From NCBI RefSeq assembly GCF_035271045.1, contig NZ_DATESC010000030.1, positions 1 through 64,000 of the forward strand: a DNA stretch of 64,000 nucleotides, written 5' to 3'. The stretch comes from Marinospirillum sp035271045 (GTDB lineage Bacteria > Pseudomonadota > Gammaproteobacteria > Pseudomonadales > Halomonadaceae). Every line of letters starts with the position of its first letter. The stretch's first letter is position 1. This document shows positions 1-5,846 of this stretch, piece after piece. The translations under genes and the position numbers were made by a program. Below the pieces are notes generated by a model, which saw nothing but the letters and a program-made list of their open reading frames with translations, was not told the origin of the DNA and searched no databases.

Positions 1-1
1 G

Positions 2-493
2 TGTATAGCGAGCGTCATAGGCATTACACTTTTATTAATAACTCCACAAGCAAAATGGGACACAATAGGTATTATTGCAGCGTTAATGGGAGCCATTTTC
101 ATGGCAAGTGGAACCTACCTAACACACCGTTGGCAAACAGGACTGTCATTATTGGGCTTAACTGGATGGCAACTTTTTATTGGTGCTATTTTTTTAGCGC
201 CATTTGCCTACTTTATTGACCCACCACTCACCCAAATTAGTTTGTCTGAAGGTCTAGCTTACAGCTACCTATCATTAGCGGGAGCTTTACTGGCTTATTT
301 TTTGTGGTTCAAAGGAATCAAGGCGCTACCACCTGTCGCTGTAGCCTCTCTAGGTTTACTAAGCCCAATCACTGCTGTTGTTTTAGGTTGGGCATTGCTA
401 GGACAAAATATTAACGGCACCGCTCTAGCAGGGCTACTAATTGTGCTAGTTAGTGTTTTAATCGTGCAATGGAAAACAAGCCAACTCTCTTAA
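2..493 (+). CDS. EamA/DMT-family membrane transporter, C-terminal part
   Basis: The gene is cut by the left edge of the window; the reading frame is open from base 2 and ends at TAA 491-493. The visible 163 residues contain about five hydrophobic helices, with the second EamA repeat (helix-rich segment ending with ALPPVAVASLGLLSPITAVV, then a last helix and a short KTSQLS tail). The family exports metabolites such as amino acids or nucleosides across the inner membrane, but the substrate cannot be told from sequence. It converges with the acetyltransferase gene at 589. Its stop codon falls in the right-hand core of a candidate attC site (488-494), so it marks the edge of the cassette-like region. 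Family assignment is sound; specific function is unknown. Confidence 0.8.
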   Translation, partial: CIASVIGITLLLITPQAKWDTIGIIAALMGAIFMASGTYLTHRWQTGLSLLGLTGWQLFIGAIFLAPFAYFIDPPLTQISLSEGLAYSYLSLAGALLAYFLWFKGIKALPPVAVASLGLLSPITAVVLGWALLGQNINGTALAGLLIVLVSVLIVQWKTSQLS

Positions 494-594
494 CGCTAAA
501 ATAATCGCCTTTGAGCTACATGCAGCATGCGCGCCTGCGGAATGGAGCCAAAGGCGTAATGTAGTGGGCATCCCCGTACCTGCACTGGTTAACT
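488..594 (-). other. Candidate attC-like site behind the first GNAT gene
   Basis: On the minus strand the acetyltransferase stop codon lies inside AGTTAAC (588-594). About 107 bases later comes GTTAAGA (488-494), preceded by GC. The two 7-mers are complementary at five of seven positions. Between them is an inverted repeat, CGCCTTTG and CAAAGGCG, with further pairing inside (CTACAT/ATGTAG). This layout resembles an integron attC site, but the left core does not fit the RYYYAAC consensus well, so it is one of the weaker candidates. Confidence 0.35.
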
Positions 595-1065
595 CTCAAG
601 ATTCAACTTCATTTCTAGCAAAGAGCCTCGAAAGCCAAACTTCTCATACGCTCGAACCGCAGAATTATTCTCCGCATACACGTCAAGATAGAAATCAGTC
701 ACTCCTCGTTGACGGCCCCAGCCGACCAAATCTTGCAAGATAACCTTATTTAGCCCAAGCCCTCTGTACTCCTCTGCCACATACATGAAGCCCAAATACC
801 CATGGTTGTCGTGGTCCAAAGCAGGCTTTGAGTGGCGCACTTGAACGTATCCTGTAGCGACAATGCCGCCAGAAACCTCTCCAACAACCAACCTACTATT
901 ACAATCCGAAATCAGCTTTTCGATGTCGTAGTAATAGGCATCTTTCTCTTTCAGAGACGTATTATACGGCCGTTCAGCGTCAATCACTTTTTGCTCCAGT
1001 GCAATGAGAGAACGATAGTCGTCACCTCTTGCTTCCCGCACAATTAATCCATCTAAATTCATCAT
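589..1065 (-). CDS. GNAT-family N-acetyltransferase
   Basis: A 158-residue single-domain GNAT enzyme, expected to move an acetyl group from acetyl-CoA to an amine of unknown identity. Motif A, the acetyl-CoA pyrophosphate loop, is visible as EEYRGLGLNKVIL around residues 98-110. It is followed by the typical VYAENNSAVRAYEKFGF segment (motif B). Two ATG codons stand in tandem at the start (1065 and 1062), and AGAG lies just upstream, so the exact start is uncertain by one codon. The gene stands alone, points the same way as the other small genes up to 5.6 kb, and ends in a candidate attC. Substrate unknown; resistance or stress roles are common for such cassettes but are not shown here. Confidence 0.8.
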   Translation of the reverse strand: MMNLDGLIVREARGDDYRSLIALEQKVIDAERPYNTSLKEKDAYYYDIEKLISDCNSRLVVGEVSGGIVATGYVQVRHSKPALDHDNHGYLGFMYVAEEYRGLGLNKVILQDLVGWGRQRGVTDFYLDVYAENNSAVRAYEKFGFRGSLLEMKLNLES

Positions 1066-1189
1066 TACTCTAATCTCAGTAACTCGGAAAAATAACGAGG
1101 TTGTAGAAAAATCTCAACCAAAAAACTGATCATTTTTTATACTAAAAATAGCAGTTCTACGTAAATTTTGAAGTACTTTTCATCCCAAC

Positions 1190-1771
1190 TTACTTATCAG
1201 CAATACGGTCTTGTAAAACACTCTCCAGTATTGCTTTAGCTTCTAACGCTGCGTCAAGATTTCCCTGAACATGAGCCAGCGATATTGATCCTTCCTTAAG
1301 TAGAACAACCAAGTTTGTAATCTCCACTATTATTCCATCTGAAAGGGATAATTCGTCAACATGCTTTCGAATCAGCGCCGATATACCAGCTTTATGTTCA
1401 GCACAAGCCTGATGGATAGCATTGTCTCGGTCACCGAATTCGGCGCTAGCATTGATGAAGAAGCAACCGTTGAAGTGGTCGAGATCTGGCACCCGACTGT
1501 GAAACCAATCATTCAAGGCATTAAATAATTCTAGTAAAGCGGGCTTGCCAGCAGGCACAGCGTCTAGTCTAGATACAAGCCATGCATGGTAACTACGATC
1601 GCGATGACGAACTGCCGCTTCTATTAGATGCTCCTTGCTGGGGAAGTGATGGTAAAGCGTTCTTTTGGCTATACCGGACTCTGCCAACACTAGATTCACA
1701 CCCACAGCGTGGATGCCGTGAATATAGAATAATTTAAAAGCGGTACGAACTAGCAACTCTTTCTTATCCAT
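1190..1771 (-). CDS. TetR-family transcriptional repressor
   Basis: The N-terminal 50 residues form a TetR-type helix-turn-helix (AFKLFYIHGIHAVGVNLVLA, then SGIAKRTLYHHFPSKEHLIEA). The remainder is a variable ligand-binding domain that cannot be matched to an inducer. I chose the ATG at 1771 (MDKKELL), because the upstream in-frame start adds four residues outside the fold. It is divergent from the HPP gene at 1871, and the 100-bp space holds two 16-bp repeats of a TetR-style palindrome overlapping the HPP promoter. This is the usual arrangement for a local repressor of its neighbour and itself. It breaks the run of cassette-like genes, since it has no attC-like repeat of its own. Confidence 0.85.
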   Translation of the reverse strand: MDKKELLVRTAFKLFYIHGIHAVGVNLVLAESGIAKRTLYHHFPSKEHLIEAAVRHRDRSYHAWLVSRLDAVPAGKPALLELFNALNDWFHSRVPDLDHFNGCFFINASAEFGDRDNAIHQACAEHKAGISALIRKHVDELSLSDGIIVEITNLVVLLKEGSISLAHVQGNLDAALEAKAILESVLQDRIADK

Positions 1772-1805
1772 AACTATCCACACATTCTGACCATATAGTT
1801 GAATC

Positions 1806-1853
1806 TTGACACAGGTAGAACAGTCTGTCTATCATTGTAGACCACTCTGTCTA
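1806..1853 (+). promoter_or_regulatory. HPP-gene promoter with two TetR-type operators
   Basis: TTGACA (1806-1811) and TATCAT (1830-1835), 18 bp apart, form a sigma-70 type promoter pointing at the HPP gene. Two related 16-bp elements overlap it: TAGAA-N6-GTCTA at 1816-1831 and TAGAC-N6-GTCTA at 1838-1853. They start 22 bp apart, about two helical turns, so two repressor dimers could sit on the same face. One covers the spacer and -10, the other the start region. Binding by the adjacent TetR protein is inferred. Confidence 0.65.
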
Positions 1854-1870
1854 CTACGAGATATAACCTT

Positions 1871-2353
1871 ATGTATCAACGTTTGATCACTTCACGTCAT
1901 TTTGTCCCTTTGTTAGCAGGCTTTGGGGCAATGCTGTGTATTACCGCTCTAAGCAGCTTAGGTAGCGCAGTTCAGTCCTCCGTCTGGTTAATGGCTCCCT
2001 TTGGCGCGACCATGGTGATTCTTTTTGGGTTGCCCGAAAGTCCATTAGCACAGCCAAGAAATATTATCGTGGGACATCTGTTAACCACTGCGATTGGGCT
2101 TTCCGTCTCGACCTTGGTGGGCGTTACGCCTTGGACTTTAGGGTTGGCAGTAGGGCTAGCGGTAAGTTTGATGATGCTAACCAATACCATTCACCCCCCA
2201 GCAGGGGCCAATCCACTAGTTGTTATGCTCGCGGGTGAACACTGGGGTTTTCTATTGATGCCTGTTGCGGCAGGAGCTGTTCTGATTGTGGTGTTTGGGG
2301 TGTTATACCATCGAGTTATTTCTGGGAAACAATATCCGAAGCGATGGTTTTAA
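1871..2353 (+). CDS. HPP-family integral membrane protein
   Basis: A 160-residue protein with four hydrophobic helices carrying the family signature around residues 112-118 (NTIHPPAGANPLV) and the APFGATMVILFG segment near residue 40. HPP proteins are inner-membrane proteins; some cyanobacterial and plant members have been tied to nitrite transport, but most bacterial ones have no proven substrate. The length is typical of the single-domain form without C-terminal CBS domains. It is preceded by a promoter with two TetR-like operators and diverges from the tetR gene at 1771, so it is likely the regulated target. The start ATG at 1871 has only a weak ribosome binding site. Confidence 0.8.
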   Translation: MYQRLITSRHFVPLLAGFGAMLCITALSSLGSAVQSSVWLMAPFGATMVILFGLPESPLAQPRNIIVGHLLTTAIGLSVSTLVGVTPWTLGLAVGLAVSLMMLTNTIHPPAGANPLVVMLAGEHWGFLLMPVAAGAVLIVVFGVLYHRVISGKQYPKRWF

Positions 2354-2372
2354 GCGGCATTACCAGCCGACT

Positions 2373-2413
2373 TGAACAGCTGGAACGGCATTCATGCCGA
2401 AGCCAGCTGTTCA
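2373..2413. repeat. Strong 41-bp hairpin between the HPP gene and the CsaA-like cassette
   Basis: The outer arms TGAACAGCTGG (2373-2383) and CCAGCTGTTCA (2403-2413) pair perfectly over 11 bp. An inner stem CGGCAT (2386-2391) and ATGCCG (2394-2399) closes a 2-base loop. There is no T-run on either side, so it is not a classic terminator, although it could act as a bidirectional stop or RNA stabiliser. It lies three bases from the right core of the neighbouring attC-like site and may belong to an older attC. Confidence 0.7.
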
Positions 2414-2416
2414 TTT

Positions 2417-2503
2417 GCATAACACTTCGTTATACCGCAAGCGTTAATGAGTCCGGTGGAAGTCAGACTTTTTTGCAGCCGAAACCATTTGAACTTGTTA
2501 TGC
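2417..2503 (-). other. attC-like site behind the CsaA-like gene
   Basis: This is one of the two best attC candidates. On the minus strand GCATAAC (2497-2503) overlaps the stop codon of the upstream gene, and GTTATGC (2417-2423) lies 87 bp on. The two cores are perfect reverse complements over seven bases. The first core is followed by AAGTTCAA, much like the start of known attC sites (AAC followed by a TTCAA box). The interior holds imperfect inverted repeats (GTC and GAC arms, a CGGC/GCGG pairing). Confidence 0.6.
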
Positions 2504-2836
2504 CAACCTTGTTCCATTGGGTAGTTCCATATCAACAGCTGATAGCACTACAGAACCATCAGGGCGGTGCAGACCAGTAACTAAACACTCAGACATAATG
2601 GGGCCAATCTGTTTTGGTGGAAAATTTACTACTGCTAGCACCTGCTTACCGAGCAGCTCTTCTTTTGTATATAGAGCTGTAATCTGGGCACTAGATTTTT
2701 TAATACCCAGCTCATGCCCGAAGTCCACCTTTAGCTTGTATGCAGGCCGCCGAGCCTCTGGAAAGTCCTCAATATCGACGATAGTTCCAACACGAATATC
2801 GACTTTCTGAAAGTCGCTCCAATCAATATATTCCAT
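2498..2836 (-). CDS. csaA: CsaA/YgjH-like tRNA-binding domain protein
   Basis: A 112-residue protein that is almost entirely one OB-fold tRNA-binding domain, of the type seen in CsaA, E. coli YgjH and the C-terminus of MetRS. Visible family features are DFQKVDIRVGTI at residues 8-19, LKVDFG, KKSSAQITALY and the VVNFPPKQIGPIMSECLV stretch. CsaA dimers bind tRNA-like RNA and have been described as chaperone-like in Bacillus subtilis; the role here is not established. The stop codon is embedded in an attC-like core, and a GGCGTTATGC motif stands 24 bp before the start codon. The gene is therefore packaged like an integron cassette of about 440 bp. The family assignment is firm; the symbol is by similarity. 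Confidence 0.85.
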   Translation of the reverse strand: MEYIDWSDFQKVDIRVGTIVDIEDFPEARRPAYKLKVDFGHELGIKKSSAQITALYTKEELLGKQVLAVVNFPPKQIGPIMSECLVTGLHRPDGSVVLSAVDMELPNGTRLA

Positions 2837-2859
2837 AACTCACCTTGTACGATTTATGC

Positions 2860-2929
2860 GCATAACGCCAACCATCGCGGCGTCACGCCAATAGTGTTCG
2901 ACGGCCGCGTACTGTGCGACTGACTATGC
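2860..2929 (-). other. attC-like site behind the 69-residue hypothetical gene
   Basis: On the minus strand GCATAGT (2923-2929) overlaps the TAG stop of the gene, and GGCGTTATGC ends the element at 2860-2869. Five of seven core bases are complementary. The interior contains a strong stem, CGCGGC with GCCGCG. Total length is about 70 bp, near that of other short attC sites, and the right core sits 24 bp before the next start codon. Confidence 0.5.
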
Positions 2930-3133
2930 AATGTTGGCACGAGTTAGCAGTTCCATAGCCTCATCAAATACTTTATCAATATGTTGCCTATTTTCGGTAT
3001 TTTCCCGAAGTGAAGCACGATCACTTGCGACACCTTCAATCATTTCCTGAAGCATCCCTGGGCGATCAACTTCCAGACGCTGCAGGAGACCTGTTAAAAG
3101 ATAGAGTGCCGCATCCGCCTTAGCATTATTCAT
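2924..3133 (-). CDS. Small acidic helical protein of unknown function
   Basis: A 69-residue protein I do not recognise. It is predicted mainly helical, with charged residues spread through (EVDRPGMLQEMIEGVASDR, then HIDKVFDEAMELLTRANIA), no signal peptide, no cysteines and no membrane helix. It starts with ATG 26 bp after a GGCGTTATGC core motif, and its stop codon lies in the next attC-like element. The frame, same-strand orientation and compact spacing fit a real cassette gene. Codon use looks like its neighbours. It could be a small regulatory or antitoxin-like protein, but nothing in the sequence shows this. Confidence 0.55.
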   Translation of the reverse strand: MNNAKADAALYLLTGLLQRLEVDRPGMLQEMIEGVASDRASLRENTENRQHIDKVFDEAMELLTRANIA

Positions 3134-3158
3134 ATATAAACCTCAAATCCTCGATACC

Positions 3159-3231
3159 GCATAACGCCTAGCGTATGAGTGCACGCTTGCGAGCGTTTCA
3201 TCGTCAAAGATGGTGCAATGACTTAAATTGC
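3159..3231 (-). other. attC-like site behind the second GNAT gene
   Basis: The right core GGCGTTATGC (3159-3168) is identical to that before the CsaA-like gene and lies 26 bp before the next start. The left end near the stop codon (GCAATTT, 3225-3231) fits poorly. The interior shows ACGCTCGCAAGCGTGC with paired ends. The element is about 73 bp. The identity of the 10-base core with the neighbouring site is the main support. Confidence 0.45.
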
Positions 3232-3708
3232 ATCCGGCTCAACCTTGAAGTGGATGAGAGCAACTTGATCTCCATTATAATCTACTCGCGACTCAGTCTC
3301 ATAAGGACAAAAACCAAGTTTTGGGTAAAAAAGGAGCCCCGCTACATTTCGGTTAAAACATGACACAGTTACAGTTTCTGCATGGTACTTTTCAAAGGCT
3401 AGCTTGGTCATATACGAGATTAAATAACGGCCTACACCGGCGCCTCTGCAGTCAGAAGAAACTATAACATTGCCAATTGAGCATACCCCTTCTTGCCAGC
3501 GATAAAAATTTGCAAAGGCAACAACATGCCCATCTTTTTCCACCACAGTTGCACTCGCACGCGTTTGAATGCTAAGGCGCACATCAGCTACGGTTAACGG
3601 AAAAGTTGCTCTAGGAAAACAGTAAAAAAGCTCTTCTCGTGTTTCTGTTAACTTACAGATTTGTTCAATATCATCTTCTGTTACTTCTCGAGTAAACATA
3701 GATTCCAT
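3223..3708 (-). CDS. GNAT-family N-acetyltransferase
   Basis: A 161-residue acetyltransferase of the GNAT fold. Motif A is VIVSSDCRGAGVGRYLISYM around residues 82-101, with the RGAGVG acetyl-CoA loop. NRNVAGLLFYPKLGFCPYE follows as motif B. The FANFYRW and GNVIV strands precede it as expected. The acceptor is unknown. The start ATG (3708) has AAGGATGG just upstream and lies 9 bp after a TTAACGCC core, and the stop lies at the edge of an attC-like repeat. It is the second of three unrelated GNAT genes in this stretch. They share only the fold, so they look like independent acquisitions rather than tandem duplicates. Confidence 0.82.
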   Translation of the reverse strand: MESMFTREVTEDDIEQICKLTETREELFYCFPRATFPLTVADVRLSIQTRASATVVEKDGHVVAFANFYRWQEGVCSIGNVIVSSDCRGAGVGRYLISYMTKLAFEKYHAETVTVSCFNRNVAGLLFYPKLGFCPYETESRVDYNGDQVALIHFKVEPDAI

Positions 3709-3716
3709 CCTTTTTA

Positions 3717-3824
3717 ATTTAACGCCGCCAGCAAGTGTAACTTTCTAGTATAGGCAAAACCACAATGAAAAGGTCGTCCAGTGAAGCCCGTAGGTTCAGA
3801 ACGAACTAGAGCTAATTATTAGGC
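3717..3824 (-). other. Weak attC-like site behind the third GNAT gene
   Basis: GCCTAAT (left core on the minus strand, over the stop codon near 3818-3824) matches RYYYAAC at six of seven positions. GTTAAAT (3717-3723) matches GTTRRRY fully and is preceded by GGC as in the other sites. The two cores are only partly complementary to each other and the interior pairing is poor, so this may be a decayed or hybrid site. Confidence 0.35.
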
Positions 3825-4376
3825 TTTTACGTCCCATTGCTCTCGCCGTAAACGATAAAGCACATGTGACCTCAACAAACTATCCTCGGGTAAACTGGGA
3901 TGCTCAAACTCATCACTGCACTTCATACCAATGCGCTCCATGACCCGACGCGACCGCTGATTTTCAACTGTAGTAAAAGAGACAACCTCGGGGAGATCTA
4001 ACTTTTGAAACGCAACATTTAGCACACCACGAGCAGCCTCTGCTGCATAGCCTTTTCTCCAGTAGACTGACGACAAACGCCAACCAATCTCGACACACGG
4101 AGAAAAAGGCAATGTTGCTGTGGGTACGTGCAGCCCACAAAAACCAATAAAAGGCTCAGCGCCCTTAATCTCTACTGCCCAGAATCCCCAGCCGCGCTGC
4201 TCAATGAGCGAGTAGATTCTATCCGCCATCTCATTACTTGCCTGACGACTTAGCTGTTCGGGAAAAAACTCCATAACCAGTGAGTCAGCGTTAAGGGCAG
4301 CGAACGGCTCGAAATCACTTTCACGCCATTGCCGCAAATATAGCCGCTCGGTTTCAAACTCTAATAACTCTGCCAT
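3819..4376 (-). CDS. GNAT acetyltransferase, RimJ/RimL type
   Basis: A 185-residue protein of the ribosomal-protein-alanine acetyltransferase branch of GNAT enzymes. It starts with FETERLYLRQWRESD, has GFCGLHV and EIGWRLSSVYWRKGYAAEAA (acetyl-CoA loop) around residues 78-120, and ENQRSRRVMERIGM near residues 138-151. These are the standard landmarks of the group. Members acetylate N-terminal or small-molecule amines; the target here is unknown. The start codon at 4376 lies 24 bp after a GTTAGGC motif, which fits the right core of attC sites exactly. Stop codon at 3819. Same strand as the other cassette-like genes. Confidence 0.85.
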   Translation of the reverse strand: MAELLEFETERLYLRQWRESDFEPFAALNADSLVMEFFPEQLSRQASNEMADRIYSLIEQRGWGFWAVEIKGAEPFIGFCGLHVPTATLPFSPCVEIGWRLSSVYWRKGYAAEAARGVLNVAFQKLDLPEVVSFTTVENQRSRRVMERIGMKCSDEFEHPSLPEDSLLRSHVLYRLRREQWDVKA

Positions 4377-4703
4377 GACAAGATACTCTTATTCCTGAAG
4401 CCTAACTGAGCTGTAGAAATTTTTTTACCATTTTTACTAGTAGCAGCTCGCTCTTTGTTATTTGTACTTTTTTGCCCATCTTAGCTGGCAATTTATTTTA
4501 ACGTAGAAAATGCAGAAGAGTTTATTGCAACGTTACAGGCCAAGCATGGCTGAAACGATCGTTTTAGCGTGAGGTAGGTATCCAGCTAAAGGCAGCAAAG
4601 CATAAATGCTGCAAAATCACTAAGAGGAAAGGGTTTAATTGACACTGCCCCTTTATTTGAGGCTGGAGGCTAGACACCTCTGACTACCCGATTATAGGCT
4701 TTT
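4377..4703. other. 327-bp gene-free gap with an attC-like end
   Basis: No convincing gene. At 4400-4463 there is an inverted arrangement GCCTAAC-T-GAGCTG, about 30 AT-rich bases, CAGCTC, then GTTATTT. On the minus strand this gives a GAGCTG/CAGCTC stem ending in the consensus core GTTAGGC, 24 bp before the acetyltransferase start. At about 4486-4551 a short open stretch on the plus strand ends in TGA and may be the tail of a lost gene (NVENAEEFIATLQAKHG), but nothing precedes it. A GCAGCA/TGCTGC hairpin lies near 4590-4610. Confidence 0.45.
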
Positions 4704-4964
4704 TTATTCGTAATGCATCCATAACCTTAATACTTTGACAGCCTTTTCCTCTTCAAAAACTTGATACACTAGCCGATGCTGAATATTTATTCTTCGTGAA
4801 TAAGCACCATCGAGATCACCTACTAATTTTTCATAAGGCGGCGGGGTTTGATAGGGATTTACTTGGACGACTTCAAGTAGCTTAATAGCTTTATCTTTAA
4901 GTCCTGCCGAAGCCAGCTTCTTTGCATCTTTCTTCGCTTGCTTGGTATAGTAAATTTGCCACAT
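4704..4964 (-). CDS. yoeB: YoeB/Txe-family mRNA interferase toxin
   Basis: An 86-residue RelE-superfamily toxin of the YoeB/Txe group, which cuts mRNA at the ribosomal A site. Family features: FYEKLVGDL-like region (PPPYEKLVGDLDGAYSRRI), the RLVYQVFEEEK strand and the C-terminal WMHYE, which supplies the catalytic His-Tyr pair. The Arg of SRRINIQHRLVY matches the conserved catalytic arginine. The start ATG (4964) shares bases with the antitoxin stop codon (TAATG), so the two genes are translationally coupled. An upstream in-frame TTG would add two residues and is less likely. The pair sits in the cassette-like array, where toxin-antitoxin genes are common stabilisers. Naming is by similarity. 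Confidence 0.85.
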   Translation of the reverse strand: MWQIYYTKQAKKDAKKLASAGLKDKAIKLLEVVQVNPYQTPPPYEKLVGDLDGAYSRRINIQHRLVYQVFEEEKAVKVLRLWMHYE

Positions 4965-5206
4965 TACCAATCAAGATCCGTTTCACAGTCACTAAGATTA
5001 GTATCCATTCCTTCCCGAATAGACTCCCTCATTCCCGGAACAGAAAGTAGGAAGAGCGTTTCGTTTATAGAAGTCCAATCATCTTCAGACAGCAGTACTG
5101 CATTACCTCTTTTTCCTGTAATAACAATAGGCTGGTGTGTTTGTCGAGTTTCATCAATTAAGCTATAGAGCTTTGAACGTGCTTCTGTTACATTTAGTAT
5201 AGTCAT
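4964..5206 (-). CDS. yefM: YefM/Phd-family antitoxin
   Basis: An 80-residue Phd/YefM antitoxin. The N-terminal DNA-binding fold shows MTILNVTEARSKLYSLIDET and the PIVITGKRGNAVLLSEDDW hallmark around residues 26-45. The acidic tail (GMDTNLSDCETDLDW) would wrap and block the toxin. It is the first gene of the pair and its stop codon overlaps the toxin start. A ribosome binding site AGG lies a few bases upstream of ATG 5206. A short inverted repeat with GCGTACGC and CTTATACGTTCGC (about 5229-5248) precedes the gene and could be the operator used for autorepression, though that is inference. Confidence 0.85.
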   Translation of the reverse strand: MTILNVTEARSKLYSLIDETRQTHQPIVITGKRGNAVLLSEDDWTSINETLFLLSVPGMRESIREGMDTNLSDCETDLDW

Positions 5207-5263
5207 ATTTTAACCTCCAGAACCCAGAGCGTACGCTTATACGTTCGCAACTTCAATCCTAGT

Positions 5264-5337
5264 CTATAACGCCTTGCTAAGCGGATAAAAATGGTTGGTT
5301 AATAGCCAACTGTTGGCACCATAGTTTCTTGTTATAT
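5264..5337 (-). other. attC-like site behind the 95-residue hypothetical gene
   Basis: One of the two best attC candidates. On the minus strand ATATAAC (5331-5337) includes the TAA stop codon of the gene, and GTTATAG (5264-5270) closes the element 74 bp later; six of seven core bases pair. GGC precedes the right core as in the other sites. Inside, GCCAAC/GTTGGC and ATGGT/ACCAT form a compact stem-loop. Confidence 0.55.
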
Positions 5338-5619
5338 ATTTTTACTTTTCCATTGTTGAAAATTAATAACTTTCCCTAGTTTGGGCTTAAGATCAACAAA
5401 TGGATTAGCTTGCTTTTCAACTAGATCGGCCATAACAACTATTGCTTCTGTAACAGTTTTGTAACCATTAAAATGTAAATAACGCCCAAACAATCGCAAA
5501 TCTGGATCGAATAACCCAAGTTCTACCGCAGAATGCCTACATGATTTATCTGCACACACCATGCTTCCAAAAGTTTTTTCAGAAACGGGTTTACCGCTTT
5601 TTGTTAACTCAACACTCAT
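5332..5619 (-). CDS. Hypothetical protein, 95 residues
   Basis: No family recognised. The ATG at 5619 is preceded by AGGAG at six bases, so it is the chosen start rather than the upstream in-frame GTG at 5634. The protein has two close cysteines (CADKSC near residues 23-28), a middle part rich in hydrophobics (LRLFGRYLHFNGYKTVTEAI) and a basic C-terminus (KVINFQQWKSKNI). No signal peptide or membrane helix is evident. It is the outermost gene of the cassette-like run before the lysine genes, and its stop codon is built into an attC-like core. The function cannot be inferred. Confidence 0.6.
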   Translation of the reverse strand: MSVELTKSGKPVSEKTFGSMVCADKSCRHSAVELGLFDPDLRLFGRYLHFNGYKTVTEAIVVMADLVEKQANPFVDLKPKLGKVINFQQWKSKNI

Positions 5620-5775
5620 AAAAACTCCTGACACATAACATTTATTAGTGATCTCATATTACCACTGCTGCCAAAATCTTATTTTCTAGTACTCTAACCC
5701 AACCTACCGATTTTTATGAAAAAACCTATTCACCCATTGTACAGCTTAGGGTAAAAACGAGCTGGCTGGTATTCC

Positions 5776-5813
5776 ATAAAAAACCGCCCTAGCTATTACA
5801 ACTAGGGTGGTTT
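5776..5813 (-). terminator. Rho-independent terminator of the gltB-gltD-dapL-lysA operon
   Basis: Read on the minus strand, AACCACCCTAG and CTAGGGCGGTT form an 11-bp stem with one G-U pair and a 9-base loop, followed at once by six Ts. It lies 33 bp past the lysA stop codon. Strong form and correct place. Confidence 0.9.
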
Positions 5814-5846
5814 GTATTGGTTTTGCTGCTGGCTTGGTTTTTTAAA

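Noticed and set aside
2344..2580. Plus-strand reading frame of 78 codons after the HPP gene.
   Set aside because: It runs through the hairpin, the attC-like site and the 3' end of the CsaA-like gene, with no protein character.
4486..4551. Short plus-strand open stretch that might be a small gene.
   Set aside because: It has no start codon or ribosome binding site; at most it is the tail of a lost gene.
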